Below, piece after piece: positions 1 through 8,207 of a stretch of DNA of 9,000 nucleotides (the stretch's first letter is position 1; every line of letters begins with the position of its first letter). Position numbers and translations under genes: made by a program. Below the pieces are notes generated by a model. The model did no database searches, was not told where the DNA came from, and worked only from the letters and a program-made list of their open reading frames with translations. The stretch comes from Accumulibacter sp. (GTDB taxonomy: Bacteria > Pseudomonadota > Gammaproteobacteria > Burkholderiales > Rhodocyclaceae), in NCBI GenBank assembly GCA_031274075.1, contig JAISQQ010000377.1, forward strand, positions 1-9,000, given 5' to 3'.

Positions 1-100
1 CCGAGCAGACCACGACGGCGACGATCCCCAGCAGCCCCGCGACCGCGATGTACAGCGCCCAACGCGACAGCCGGGCGTTCAGGTGGGTGAGCCATTCCAT
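1..100 (-). CDS. TRAP transporter small permease (DctQ-type), N-terminus, partial
   Basis: Only the first 33 codons are present; the gene runs off the left edge. The peptide starts MEWLTHLNARLSRWALYIAV and continues into a hydrophobic stretch (roughly residues 15-33, rich in Ala, Val, Leu, Gly), that is, a short amphipathic N-terminus with Arg residues followed at once by a first membrane helix. This is the usual beginning of TRAP small permeases, four-helix inner-membrane proteins that pair with the large DctM permease and a periplasmic binding protein to import organic acids by sodium symport. The start at 100 has a GGGAAG-like ribosome binding site about 8 nt upstream. It lies downstream of the two oxidoreductase genes on the same strand, fitting an uptake-plus-oxidation operon. 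With so few residues, another small membrane protein cannot be excluded. Confidence 0.6.
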   Translation of the reverse strand, partial: MEWLTHLNARLSRWALYIAVAGLLGIVAVVVCS

Positions 101-123
101 TGCGTTCTTCCCAGAAAAAACCA

Positions 124-142
124 AAAGTGCGGATCGCGCTTT
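124..142 (-). terminator. weak terminator-like hairpin before the small permease
   Basis: Read on the minus strand, AAAGCGCG, loop ATC, CGCACTTT forms an 8-bp stem with one C/A mismatch, followed immediately by a T-rich tract (TTGGTTTTTT, positions 123 to 114). It lies between the end of the shikimate-dehydrogenase-like gene and the permease start. It could be an attenuating or intrinsic terminator, but the stem is short and the loop is only 3 nt, so it may be chance. Confidence 0.28.
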
Positions 143-207
143 CAGATGCTGTTTGTTACTCAGCGGTCAGAAACAACCCCGCGCCAAGAGCATGAGGAAT
201 TACAAGC

Positions 208-1017
208 TCAGGACTCGAGATCGAAGCCAAAGAACTGGGCCACGGCGATGGCCTGGCCGCGATGCATGTGTTTCCCGGGCTGCGTCGGGTGGCCGGTTTT
301 CTGCGCGAGCACCAGCAGGGGCGTGATCTCCGGCTTGATGATGACGTCGACGACCAGCGTGGATGCCGGCAGCGGCGAGGGATCGAAAGGCAATGCGCCG
401 CTGTCTCCCATGCCTACGGGGGTGGCGTTGATCGCCAGGTCGAATGGGCCGTCGTCGATCGTTCCGGAAGCGACGGACAGTTCGGGATAGGCCGCCCGAA
501 TCCTCCCGATGGCCCGATCGAGCCGTAGCGGATCGATGTCCTGGACGACCAGGCGTTTTACGCCGGCGTGCGCCAGGGCGCTGGCGACCGCCGATCCGGC
601 GCCGCCGATGCCCATGAGGAAGGCGCTTCGTCCGGCCACTTCGTGCCCTTGACGCTTGAGTCCGTCTACGCAGCCGATGCCGTCGAACATGTCTCCTTCC
701 CAGCTTCCGTCGCTTTTGCGCCGGGCGGCGTTGATCGCGCCCGCCACCCGGCCGTTGATGCCGAGCGAATCCACCAAGCCGCACATCGGCGTCTTGTGGG
801 GCATGGTGATCACTACGCCGTCGAGGTTCTTGATCGTTTTCAGGCCGGCCCACGCGGTCTTGAGATCTCCGGCGGCGAGGTGATGCGCCACGAAGACCGC
901 GTTGATGTTTTTCCGGCCGAACATTTCATTGAACAACGTTGGCGTGCGCACTCCGTGGATCGGATCTCCGATGATGACGAACAGCCGCGTCAATCCGTCG
1001 ATTTTGTCGGTTTCCAT
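208..1017 (-). CDS. shikimate/quinate dehydrogenase-like NAD(P)-dependent oxidoreductase
   Basis: The 269-aa protein has the length and layout of the AroE/YdiB family: an N-terminal substrate domain and a Rossmann domain. Visible motifs are GDPI at 17-20, MPHK with the catalytic Lys at 75, GAIN at 93-96, FDGIG with the catalytic Asp at 112, the nucleotide-binding loop GIGGAGSA at 136-143, NATPVGM at 197-203, and a C-terminal GKHMHRGQ that matches the family's closing G-x-x-M-x-x-x-Q pattern. The two serines that hold the shikimate carboxylate in E. coli AroE (Ser14, Ser16) align with Val23 and Thr25, and the Asn-Thr before the catalytic Asp is Met-Phe. The fold and chemistry (NAD(P)-linked oxidation/reduction of a ring hydroxyl) are therefore supported, but the substrate is not; a catabolic AroE paralogue is likelier than the biosynthetic enzyme. 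The start at 1017 is preferred over upstream in-frame codons because a GGGAAAGGAA ribosome binding site lies just before it and the upstream extension overlaps the preceding gene. It starts 37 bp after the Gfo/Idh/MocA gene ends, so they are probably co-transcribed. Confidence 0.88.
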   Translation of the reverse strand: METDKIDGLTRLFVIIGDPIHGVRTPTLFNEMFGRKNINAVFVAHHLAAGDLKTAWAGLKTIKNLDGVVITMPHKTPMCGLVDSLGINGRVAGAINAARRKSDGSWEGDMFDGIGCVDGLKRQGHEVAGRSAFLMGIGGAGSAVASALAHAGVKRLVVQDIDPLRLDRAIGRIRAAYPELSVASGTIDDGPFDLAINATPVGMGDSGALPFDPSPLPASTLVVDVIIKPEITPLLVLAQKTGHPTQPGKHMHRGQAIAVAQFFGFDLES

Positions 1018-1054
1018 TTTTTCCTTTCCCTGGCTTATCGGGCAATTTCCCGCT

Positions 1055-2212
1055 TCATCTTCCCACGTCCCGCCCGAGCTTGATTTCCAGGGCCTCCGAG
1101 CGCTCCACGCTTTTCGTCTTTTGATGGAAGCGCGGCATCGCGGCGGCCATCGAAGCGTGGCGATAAAAGGCATCGTCTGGCGAAATCGGCAAGGCGACCG
1201 GCGCATGGCTTTGCGCGGCCTTGTAGATCGCCATGATCAATTCGATCACGTTTCGTCCGTCCCGCGCGGTGATCAGCAGTTCGTCGCGCCCGTGGATCGC
1301 GTCGAGAAAGTTCCTGACCTGCGCCGGATGCCCTTCCAGGTCGAGCGCGGGGAGCCGTTCGTATTCCCGCTCGAGACGCGCCCTGCCCTCGCTGTCCGTT
1401 TCGGGGAATCCGTTCGGCCGCGCCAGGCTCGCCGCGGTTTTCCACGGCACGGACAAGCGGCCCTTCTCCGTCTGGAAAACGATCTCCTGTTCTTCATCGT
1501 GCGTCACCAGGGAAGCCGTCATCTGCGCCAGGAATCCCTGGTATTCCAGGATCGCGACGCCGAGATCCTCGCACTCCGAATTGTCATGCGCCACGTTGGC
1601 AATGACCGCCGTGACGCGCTCGGGCATCCCGGCCATCCAGAGCAGGAGATCCAGATGATGAACCGCGTGGTTCATCACGCAGCCGCCGCTTTCGCTGTCC
1701 CAGGTGCCTCGCCACCAGATGTCATAATAGTTCGCGCCTCGCCACCACAGCGAATTGACGATCACGTGTTTCGTCGGGCCGCCGACGCCCGCTTTCAACA
1801 GGCGCGCCATCTTGTGGTACGGCGTCTTGTAGCGGTTCTGGGCGATCGGAGAAAGAATCTTTCCGGACATTTCCGCCGCCCGGATCATTTGATCGCATTC
1901 GGCAAGGCTGGGCGCCATGGGCTTTTCGACCAGCACATGCTTTCCCGCCCGCAGCGCCTTGACGGCCGCTTCCGTGTGCGCGCCGGGCGGCGTGCAGATA
2001 GCGACCGCGTCGATGTCGTCACGCGAGAGCGCCTCGTCGATTCCCTCGCAGGCCGTCGCGGCGGACAAGCCCTTGCGCTCGATCAGGTTCCGCGCCTTGT
2101 CCAGGTGCCGGGCGCAAACCGCCCGGATCTGGCATTGCCCGGAAAAGCGCAGAAACGCATCCGCGTGCACCCCCGCTATCGCGCCCGCGCCGAGTAGGGC
2201 GATTCCCAGCAT
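1055..2212 (-). CDS. Gfo/Idh/MocA family NAD(P)-dependent oxidoreductase
   Basis: The 385-aa protein begins with the Rossmann dinucleotide-binding motif (GAGAIA at residues 8-13). It has the family signature EKP at 96-98 ([10 protein letters not shown], whose Lys97 is usually catalytic), and the central segment [15 protein letters not shown] (176-190) corresponds to the family's H-x-x-D active-site region (His185, Asp188). Members oxidise or reduce sugars, inositols, sugar acids and related polyhydroxylated rings with NAD(P). I chose the ATG at 2212 over one 8 codons upstream (2236): it is preceded at good spacing by a strong Shine-Dalgarno (GGGGGAGGAAG), and it places the Rossmann motif at the usual distance from the N-terminus. 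The frame stays open far upstream, antisense through mutS, but that is a GC-driven artefact. It is the first gene of a minus-strand unit with the shikimate-dehydrogenase-like enzyme and a TRAP small permease. The precise substrate cannot be deduced. Confidence 0.92.
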   Translation of the reverse strand: MLGIALLGAGAIAGVHADAFLRFSGQCQIRAVCARHLDKARNLIERKGLSAATACEGIDEALSRDDIDAVAICTPPGAHTEAAVKALRAGKHVLVEKPMAPSLAECDQMIRAAEMSGKILSPIAQNRYKTPYHKMARLLKAGVGGPTKHVIVNSLWWRGANYYDIWWRGTWDSESGGCVMNHAVHHLDLLLWMAGMPERVTAVIANVAHDNSECEDLGVAILEYQGFLAQMTASLVTHDEEQEIVFQTEKGRLSVPWKTAASLARPNGFPETDSEGRARLEREYERLPALDLEGHPAQVRNFLDAIHGRDELLITARDGRNVIELIMAIYKAAQSHAPVALPISPDDAFYRHASMAAAMPRFHQKTKSVERSEALEIKLGRDVGR

Positions 2213-2214
2213 CG

Positions 2215-2225
2215 GCTTCCTCCCC
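2215..2225 (-). promoter_or_regulatory. strong Shine-Dalgarno deciding the oxidoreductase start
   Basis: On the minus strand the sequence just upstream of the ATG at 2212 is GGGGGAGGAAG, an almost ideal anti-16S match. The alternative ATG at 2236 has only a weak GGCCGGG upstream. This supports initiation at 2212. Confidence 0.7.
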
Positions 2226-2259
2226 CGTTCGTCCATGTAATCCCGGCCTGCCGCGTGAT

Positions 2260-2290
2260 TTGGACCCGCGAAGCCGGCTTGCCATATACT
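2260..2290 (+). promoter_or_regulatory. candidate sigma-70-like promoter for mutS
   Basis: TATACT at 2285-2290 matches the -10 consensus at five of six positions. TTGGAC at 2260-2265 is a poor -35 match and lies 19 bp away, longer than ideal. Transcription from here would give a leader of roughly 30 nt before the mutS ATG at 2327. It lies in the 114-bp region between the divergent oxidoreductase and mutS genes. Position and the -10 match are seen; promoter function is inference. Confidence 0.4.
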
Positions 2291-2326
2291 ACGCGGGTCA
2301 AGCCTCAGTCGCCCACACGATACGTC

Positions 2327-4942
2327 ATGCAGACCGACAACAGCGATGGAAACGCCGTCCCGGGAAAATACACGCCGGTAATGCAGCACTATCTGCAGAT
2401 GAAGGCGCAGTATCCCGGCCTGCTGCTGTTCTACCGCATGGGCGACTTTTACGAGCTGTTTTTCGATGACGCCGAGAAGGCCGCCCGCCTGCTCGACATC
2501 ACGCTGACCACGCGCAGGCAGGGCGCCAGCGCGCCGATCAAGATGGCGGGCGTGCCGTACCACGCGGTCGAGCAATACCTCGCGCGGCTGGTGAAACTCG
2601 GGGAGTCGGCGGTGATCTGCGAGCAGGTCGGCGATCCGGCGACCGGCAAGGGGCCGATCGAACGCGCCGTTTCGCGCATCGTCACGCCGGGCACGCTGAC
2701 CGACGCGGCGCTGCTCGACGACAAGCGCGATTCGCTGTTGCTGGCGCTCTGTTTCCTGCGCCAGAACGCTGGCCTGGCGTGGCTCAACCTGGCCAGCGGC
2801 GAATTTCGCGTCTGTGAAATCGCGGCGGACAGGCTCGCCGCGACCCTCGAACGCATCCGCCCGGCGGAACTCATCGTTGCGGACAGCCTGGAGCTGCCCT
2901 TCTCGCCCGAAGCGGCGCTGACCCGCCAGCCGGACTGGCATTTCGACAGCGAAGCCGCGGCGCGCGAGCTTTGCGCACATTTCGGGACCGCCTCGCTGGC
3001 CGGCTTCGGCGCCGACGGCTTGCGTCCGGCGATCGCCGCCGCCGGGGCGCTGCTGCGCTACGCGCGGGCCACGCAGACGCGCGCGCTGCCGCACGTGCAG
3101 GCGCTGATCGTCGAGCGCGACGGCGCTTATCTCGGCCTCGACGCCGCCACCCGGCACAATCTGGAACTGACCGAGACGCTGCGCGGCCAGCCGGCGCCGA
3201 CGCTGTTCAGCCTGCTCGACGCCTGCGTCACGTCGATGGGATCGCGCGCGCTGCGCCACGCGCTGCATCATCCGCTGCGCGACCCGGCGCTTCCCGCGGC
3301 GCGCCACGCCGCCATCGAGGCGCTGATCGACGAGGGCGGACGAAGCCTGCGCGAAGTGCGCGCGGCGCTGCGCGGCTTCGCCGACATCGAACGCATCGCC
3401 GGGCGCGTCGCGCTGTTCAGCGCCCGCCCGCGCGACCTCTCCAGCCTGCGCGACAGCCTGCGCCGGCTGGCCGAGCTGCGCGCGCCGCTGGCGGACGCGC
3501 CGGCGCCGCTGCTGCAAGAATTGCTGGCCGGGCTGGCCACGCCGGACGCCGCGCTCGATCTCCTCGCGCGCGCCATTTTGCCCGAACCGGCCGCGCTGTT
3601 GCGCGACGGCGGCGTCATCGCCAGCGGCCACGACGCCGAGCTCGACGAATTGCGCGGCATCAACGACAACTGCGGCGCGTACCTCATCGAACTCGAGGCG
3701 CGCGAACGCGAACGCACCGGCATCGCCAATCTGAAGGTCGAATACAACCGCGTGCATGGCTTCTACATCGAGATTACCCATGCCCACGCGGCCAAGGCGC
3801 CGGACGACTACCGCCGCCGCCAGACGCTGAAGAACGCCGAGCGCTACATCACCCCGGAACTGAAAGCCTTCGAGGACAAGGCGCTGTCCGCGCAGGAACG
3901 CGCGCTGGCGCGCGAGAAACTGCTCTACGACGCCATCCTGGCGGCCTTGCAGGCCGATCTTCCGCGCCTGCAGGCCGTCGCCCGCGCCGTCGCGCACATC
4001 GATCTGCTGGCCGCTTTCGCCGAGCTCGCGCTGGCGCGCGACTACTGCCGCCCGGAGTTTTCCACCGAACCCGGACTGGCGATCGAAGGCGGCCGCCATC
4101 CGGTCGTCGAGCACGAGCTGGCCGGCGGCGAAACCTTCATCGCCAACGATACCAGGCTCGGAGACCCCGCCGGAGGCCGCCGCCTGCTGCTGATCACCGG
4201 CCCGAACATGGGCGGCAAGTCGACCTACATGCGCCAGACGGCGCTGATCGCGCTGATGGCGCGCGTCGGTAGTTTCGTACCGGCCCGGCGCGCCGTGCTC
4301 GGTCCGCTCGACCAGATTTTCACGCGCATCGGGGCCGCCGACGACCTGGCTTCCGGCCGCTCGACCTTCATGGTCGAGATGACCGAATCGGCGGCCATCC
4401 TGCACCACGCCACAGCCAACAGCCTGGTGCTGATGGACGAGGTCGGGCGCGGCACCTCGACCTTCGACGGCATGGCGCTGGCATTCGCCATCTGCCGCCA
4501 CCTGATCGAAAAAAACCGGGCGCTGACGCTGTTCGCCACCCATTATTTCGAACTGACGCTGCTCGCCAACGAATACCCGGAACTGGCCAACGTGCACCTC
4601 GGCGCCATCGAGCACGGCGAAAAGATCGTTTTCCTGCACGCCGTCGAGGAAGGCCCGGCCAACCAGAGCTACGGCATCCAGGTCGCCGCGCTGGCCGGCA
4701 TCCCGGCCTCGGTGGTCAAGGCGGCCAAGCGCCAGTTGCGGGAATTCGAGCAGCGCGCGTCGATCAATCCCTTGCAGCCGGACCTGTTCGCGGCGCTCCC
4801 CGACCCGCCGGAACCGGCCGCCCCGCACCCGGCACTCGAACGCCTCGCCGCCATCGATCCCAACGAACTGACGCCCAGGCAAGCGCTCGACGCCCTCTTC
4901 GCATTAAAATCACTAACCGCCCCAGCCCCAGGTAAAACGTGA
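2327..4942 (+). CDS. mutS: DNA mismatch repair protein MutS
   Basis: This 871-aa protein is full length (E. coli MutS is 853 aa). It recognises mispaired and small looped bases as a clamp and uses ATP to recruit MutL in methyl-directed or related mismatch repair. Visible features: the N-terminal mismatch-reading motif MGDFYELF with Phe41 and Glu43 (the Phe-X-Glu that stacks on the mismatch), the connector and lever/clamp region through the middle, Walker A GPNMGGKS at 625-632, the STFMVEMTE segment, Walker B LVLMDE at 700-705 followed by GRGTSTFDG, and ATHYFELT. The C-terminal tail contains [15 protein letters not shown], resembling the short C-terminal oligomerisation helix of proteobacterial MutS. 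The start at 2327 is chosen because homologous N-termini begin close to the KYTPVMQHY segment; an upstream in-frame ATG at 2255 overlaps the promoter region. Its codon use is strongly GC-rich. A broken copy of its ATPase region lies at 8368-8586. Confidence 0.98.
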   Translation: MQTDNSDGNAVPGKYTPVMQHYLQMKAQYPGLLLFYRMGDFYELFFDDAEKAARLLDITLTTRRQGASAPIKMAGVPYHAVEQYLARLVKLGESAVICEQVGDPATGKGPIERAVSRIVTPGTLTDAALLDDKRDSLLLALCFLRQNAGLAWLNLASGEFRVCEIAADRLAATLERIRPAELIVADSLELPFSPEAALTRQPDWHFDSEAAARELCAHFGTASLAGFGADGLRPAIAAAGALLRYARATQTRALPHVQALIVERDGAYLGLDAATRHNLELTETLRGQPAPTLFSLLDACVTSMGSRALRHALHHPLRDPALPAARHAAIEALIDEGGRSLREVRAALRGFADIERIAGRVALFSARPRDLSSLRDSLRRLAELRAPLADAPAPLLQELLAGLATPDAALDLLARAILPEPAALLRDGGVIASGHDAELDELRGINDNCGAYLIELEARERERTGIANLKVEYNRVHGFYIEITHAHAAKAPDDYRRRQTLKNAERYITPELKAFEDKALSAQERALAREKLLYDAILAALQADLPRLQAVARAVAHIDLLAAFAELALARDYCRPEFSTEPGLAIEGGRHPVVEHELAGGETFIANDTRLGDPAGGRRLLLITGPNMGGKSTYMRQTALIALMARVGSFVPARRAVLGPLDQIFTRIGAADDLASGRSTFMVEMTESAAILHHATANSLVLMDEVGRGTSTFDGMALAFAICRHLIEKNRALTLFATHYFELTLLANEYPELANVHLGAIEHGEKIVFLHAVEEGPANQSYGIQVAALAGIPASVVKAAKRQLREFEQRASINPLQPDLFAALPDPPEPAAPHPALERLAAIDPNELTPRQALDALFALKSLTAPAPGKT

Positions 4943-4961
4943 CCCCCTGCCCCCGATATCC

Positions 4962-4975
4962 GACACCTGACACCT
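4962..4975 (+). repeat. short tandem repeat GACACCT x2
   Basis: Two perfect adjacent copies of GACACCT, followed by GA, lie in the 52-bp gap between mutS and the aldo/keto reductase. No hairpin is associated with it. It may be no more than chance or part of a dispersed short repeat. Confidence 0.5.
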
Positions 4976-4994
4976 GAAAAACCGAAAGCTCATC

Positions 4995-5852
4995 ATGGAA
5001 TCGAACCCTCTCGCCGCCCGTTTTACGCTGTCCAATGGCGTGGGCATACCCTGCCTTGGTTTTGGGACATTCAACATGGGGGACGGCGCGGCGGTCGCCG
5101 CCGCGGTCAAGGCCGCCCTGGACGCGGGCTACCGCCACATCGACGCGGCGGCGAGGTACGGCAACGAGGCGGACGTTGGCCGGGGTATCCTTGAGAGCGG
5201 CGTGCCCAGGGAGGATATCTTCGTTACCAGCAAGCTCATCAACGACATGCACGGCTACGAAAACACGCACGCCGCCTTCAAAAAGACCCTGGCCGACCTG
5301 GGGCTTTCCTACCTTGACCTCTACCTGATCCACTGGCCCAAGCCGTTCAAGTTCCGGAACGATTGGGCCAAGGCCAACGCCGAATCCTGGAAGGCTTTCG
5401 AGGAACTTTATGCGGACGGCAAAATCCGCGCCATCGGCGTGAGCAACTTCCGCGCCCATCACCTGGACGCCCTTGCCGAAACGGCGAAAGTCGTCCCGTT
5501 GGTCAACCAGATACGTCTGTGTCCCGGCGAGTACCGGCAAGAAATCATCGAGGAAAACAAATCGCGCGGCCTGCTCGTCGAAGCCTACAGCCCGCTCGCT
5601 CGCGGCGCGACGTTTGCGAAAGACGCGCTGAAAAAAGCCGCAGCGGCCCACGGCAAAACACCGGCGCAAATCTGCATCCGCTGGTGTCTCCAGCACGGCT
5701 GCGTTCCGCTCCCCAAATCCTCCTCGGCGGAACGAATCAAGGAAAATGCGGATGTGTTCGACTTCGAACTGAGCGCCGGAGAGATGGCGGCGATCGACGC
5801 CATCGAAGATCGCGAAAACTGGTCAAAGGATCCGGATACGATCGATTTTTAG
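4995..5852 (+). CDS. aldo/keto reductase, AKR5 (2,5-diketo-D-gluconate reductase)-like
   Basis: The 285-aa protein is of typical length for a single-domain (beta/alpha)8 aldo/keto reductase, a cytosolic NADPH-dependent enzyme reducing aldehydes and ketones to alcohols. The catalytic tetrad is complete: Asp50 and Tyr55 (in GYRHIDAAARYGNE), Lys80 (VTSKL) and His113 (YLIHWP). Further family signatures are GFGTF near residue 24, the IGVSNF segment, a VNQI segment, YSPLARG, and the cofactor-binding PKSSSAERIKEN near the C-terminus. The pattern resembles small prokaryotic AKR5 members, but the physiological substrate is not readable. The usual VNQIE is VNQIR here, a substitution near the cofactor pocket. 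It follows mutS by 52 bp on the same strand, with only a weak ribosome binding site (GAAAG) upstream, so it could be co-transcribed or have its own unrecognised promoter. It converges on the histidine kinase gene, whose end is 46 bp away; I see no convincing terminator between them. Confidence 0.95.
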   Translation: MESNPLAARFTLSNGVGIPCLGFGTFNMGDGAAVAAAVKAALDAGYRHIDAAARYGNEADVGRGILESGVPREDIFVTSKLINDMHGYENTHAAFKKTLADLGLSYLDLYLIHWPKPFKFRNDWAKANAESWKAFEELYADGKIRAIGVSNFRAHHLDALAETAKVVPLVNQIRLCPGEYRQEIIEENKSRGLLVEAYSPLARGATFAKDALKKAAAAHGKTPAQICIRWCLQHGCVPLPKSSSAERIKENADVFDFELSAGEMAAIDAIEDRENWSKDPDTIDF

Positions 5853-5898
5853 TCCATCTTCCCGGATCGTCTTTTCGGACTTCATAGAGAGAATGTCA

Positions 5899-7881
5899 TC
5901 ATTTTTTGATCAATAGTCGCTGAAGGACCGATTCTATTTCTTCAATTTCAAAGGGCTTCGCGATGTGACCGTCCATCCCGGCTTCTTCGGTGTCCTTCCG
6001 ATCCTCAAGCATGGCGTTGGCCGTCATAGCCACAATCGGAATCCGGGGTTGCGCCGGCCCAACACCGGATGACTTCTTTTCAGATTCAAGCTGACGTATT
6101 TTTCGTGTTGCTTCAAGCCCATCCATGACAGGCATACGGATATCCATAAAAATCAGGTCATAATCTTTTTCAGTAAAGGCTTTCACGCCCTTTTCTCCAT
6201 TTTCGGCGATGTCAACCTTAAAACCCAACTCCTCAAGCAATACAGTTATGATTTCCTGATTGATCTCGTTATCCTCCACAACCAGTATGGAGTAACCATC
6301 ATGCCGTTGTGCGGACACATCGATTTGTTCTTCGGATTTCTCGATTATTTCGCCGCTATATGGCTCCATCAAGACAAAAAAAGCAAATTCACTGCCTTTA
6401 TTCAGCTCACTTTTTACGGAAATAGCGCCGCCCATTAGCTCCACCAGCGCTTTGCTGACAGAGAGCCCCAAACCCGTGCCTCCAAATTTCCTCGCGGTGG
6501 AACTATCCGCCTGTGTGAATGGATTGAAAATCTCGGCTGTCCGCTGGGGGTCCATGCCTATCCCGGTATCTCGCACCTGGCAATCAAGCCTTAGCATGCC
6601 CGATTCTACTATTTGTGCCCGCATATCCAGCGTGACAGAGCCTTCAAGAGTGAACTTTGCGGCATTACCCAGCAGGTTGAGCAGTACCTGAGACAAACGC
6701 AAACCATCGCCCACGGCCATGGCGGGTACTGATTCATCCACGTTGATATTCAAACGCAAATTATTTTCTTCAATTCGCGGCGTAATTAAATCCCGGATGT
6801 TTTCCACAACGTCGGAAAGGCTGAATGGATGATTTTCTATCTCCATTTTTCCGGCTTCGATTTTTGATATATCAAGGATATCGTTGATTATACCCAGCAA
6901 CAATGACGCCGAGGAATGAATCTTGTTCAGGTAGCCCATCCGCTGGTCTTCGGTTTTAGCGTTCTTGGCGAGAAGAGTCATCCCCAATACTCCGTTCATT
7001 GGAGTCCTGATTTCGTGGCTCATCCGGGAAAGAAAATCTCTTTGCGCCTGATTTGATGCTTCGGCAATCAGCAGCGCCTCGTGTTCTTCGTTGGCTTTTG
7101 AAATACCCAGAGCCATGTTATTGATACTGTCAACGACCTCTCCCAATTCACCATCGATTTTTGGAAGCAATTTTGTAAGGTCATTTCGCATGACCCTGAC
7201 GCCATTTACAATCACACCTATATCTCTCATTGTACGGCGAGAAAGAATTACCGCAAGGATAATGGCAATCACATAAATGACAACCATGACGCCGAGTATT
7301 CCACTTGTTATGATGACGAATTCCTTTTCAATTTCAGTAGTTAGCTCGTTCGCCCAGATATAACCGATAACCTCGCCACCGCGTTCCAGCGGGCGCATGG
7401 CATTCATGATATTGCCGCGTACCATGGAACCCTGCCGAACAGCGGACTGGTTTGTTGACATCACCATCCGTCCGGGGTGATCTTTCCCAATAGGCAAGCC
7501 TATGGTCTTCTGGTATTCCGAAGAAGGACCGTATGTAATTATGGCGTCGAGTTTCCGTGAATAAAACCCTATGCCCATACCGTAACTCGCGGCCGAGGCT
7601 TCATCAGTCAGATCTTTAAGTTCATTATTAAGAACCTTGATTTGTTCATCTCGTGATTTTTGGGCCGCGCCGTGAATTTCAAGTATGTCATCATAACTTC
7701 GCTTGCCCAGACGTATGTCAAGTAGTTGAGCAAAAGCCATCAGCTTTCGTTCTTTTTCCGTAGTCATTATAGTCTGCGATATATTGCGAATCGTAAACCA
7801 GGACGCCAACAGGGAGATCGTCATGAAAAGCAGCAGAATAGTGATAATTTTGCCTTGCACTGAATAGAAGAAACGTTTCAT
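5899..7881 (-). CDS. hybrid sensor histidine kinase with C-terminal receiver domain
   Basis: The 660-aa inner-membrane sensor kinase has these segments in order: a membrane helix at about 11-31; a periplasmic sensing region of about 160 residues (Cache-like, by position and the [19 protein letters not shown] core; family not certain); a second helix at about 193-213; a linker that occupies the HAMP position but is not a clear HAMP; HisKA with phospho-acceptor His289 in [13 protein letters not shown]; HATPase with N box [10 protein letters not shown] (401-410), G1 DTGIGM (438-443), an F-type segment NPFTQAD, and G2 GGTGLGL (467-473); and a receiver with Glu536/Asp537, phospho-acceptor Asp580 (MDIRMP), Thr620 and Lys642 (AKPF). 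There is no Hpt domain and no adjacent response regulator in the window, so its phosphorelay partner must be elsewhere. The start at 7881 has a strong AGGGAGGT site 5 nt upstream. The gene is more AT-rich than mutS, suggesting separate ancestry. Its position next to TRAP permease genes suggests, but does not show, sensing of a transported solute. Confidence 0.96.
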   Translation of the reverse strand: MKRFFYSVQGKIITILLLFMTISLLASWFTIRNISQTIMTTEKERKLMAFAQLLDIRLGKRSYDDILEIHGAAQKSRDEQIKVLNNELKDLTDEASAASYGMGIGFYSRKLDAIITYGPSSEYQKTIGLPIGKDHPGRMVMSTNQSAVRQGSMVRGNIMNAMRPLERGGEVIGYIWANELTTEIEKEFVIITSGILGVMVVIYVIAIILAVILSRRTMRDIGVIVNGVRVMRNDLTKLLPKIDGELGEVVDSINNMALGISKANEEHEALLIAEASNQAQRDFLSRMSHEIRTPMNGVLGMTLLAKNAKTEDQRMGYLNKIHSSASLLLGIINDILDISKIEAGKMEIENHPFSLSDVVENIRDLITPRIEENNLRLNINVDESVPAMAVGDGLRLSQVLLNLLGNAAKFTLEGSVTLDMRAQIVESGMLRLDCQVRDTGIGMDPQRTAEIFNPFTQADSSTARKFGGTGLGLSVSKALVELMGGAISVKSELNKGSEFAFFVLMEPYSGEIIEKSEEQIDVSAQRHDGYSILVVEDNEINQEIITVLLEELGFKVDIAENGEKGVKAFTEKDYDLIFMDIRMPVMDGLEATRKIRQLESEKKSSGVGPAQPRIPIVAMTANAMLEDRKDTEEAGMDGHIAKPFEIEEIESVLQRLLIKK

Positions 7882-7957
7882 CGCGACCTCCCTAAATCGT
7901 GAATATTTCCGCCCTCAAGATATGTTTCATCTATCTCAACGCGACCACTGAGTTATG

Positions 7958-7970
7958 TTCGCTCAGCGAA
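7958..7970. repeat. 13-bp palindrome TTCGCT-C-AGCGAA
   Basis: Perfect 6-bp arms surround a single central base, 77 to 89 bp upstream of the kinase start codon. The size and symmetry would suit a dimeric regulator's operator, but nothing else supports that role. Confidence 0.35.
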
Positions 7971-8118
7971 TTTCATGGCAGCGCATATCTTGTGCAAGCA
8001 CACCCGGCGTTCTTTACATGATATCAAGCAGAATTTTCATTATTCACCTTTTAGGCTCGGGCTTCAAGCAAAGCGAGGGCCAGAATTTCTTGTCCGGCAA
8101 GCTCGCATGAGCATAGCA

Positions 8119-8153
8119 CACCGGCTGGTCGAGACAAGCTCGACCAGCCGGTG
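8119..8153. repeat. perfect 15-bp inverted repeat (hairpin)
   Basis: CACCGGCTGGTCGAG at 8119-8133, loop ACAAG, and CTCGACCAGCCGGTG at 8139-8153 are exact reverse complements. The stem is GC-rich and would be very stable. Neither strand has a T tract after it, so it is not a standard intrinsic terminator. It sits 55 bp beyond the stop of the decayed TRAP permease remnant and about 240 bp before the kinase. The inner core with a GAGACAAGCTC turn resembles dispersed intergenic hairpins seen in many bacterial genomes; whether it recurs in this genome cannot be told from one window. Confidence 0.85.
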
Positions 8154-8207
8154 GAGTCGCGGACGGCATGTTGCCGGCCACCCTCATGGCTCATTTTTTG
8201 ACAGTCG

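Larger units (their letters stand above)
7882..8207. other. gene-free region upstream of the sensor kinase
   Basis: No open frame here shows recognisable protein features. The region holds the kinase ribosome binding site, an odd palindrome at 7958-7970, a tiny open frame with a good ribosome binding site at 8014-8040 (minus), and a perfect 15-bp inverted repeat at 8119-8153. The kinase promoter should lie here, but I could not find a convincing -35/-10 pair on the minus strand. Confidence 0.6.

Noticed and set aside
902..2197. 431-codon plus-strand open frame over the two oxidoreductase genes
   Set aside because: It is the antisense of two well-supported genes, has no recognisable motifs and a biased His/Arg composition.
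2971..4272. 433-codon plus-strand open frame inside mutS
   Set aside because: It is an out-of-frame shadow, extremely Arg/Ala-rich, and overlaps the conserved mutS frame.
2240..4882. Very long minus-strand open frame antisense to mutS, continuous with the Gfo/Idh/MocA gene
   Set aside because: The translation is low-complexity, rich in Arg, Ala, Gly and Gln, as expected for a GC-rich antisense frame. The strong ribosome binding site and Rossmann N-terminus place the real start at 2212.
4764..5696. 310-codon minus-strand frame over the end of mutS and the aldo/keto reductase
   Set aside because: It lies antisense to a reductase with a complete catalytic tetrad and has no protein features of its own.
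5853..5898. Possible bidirectional terminator between the convergent reductase and kinase genes
   Set aside because: The only pairing found is a 4-bp GTCC/GGAC match with a large loop; there is no stable stem followed by a T tract.
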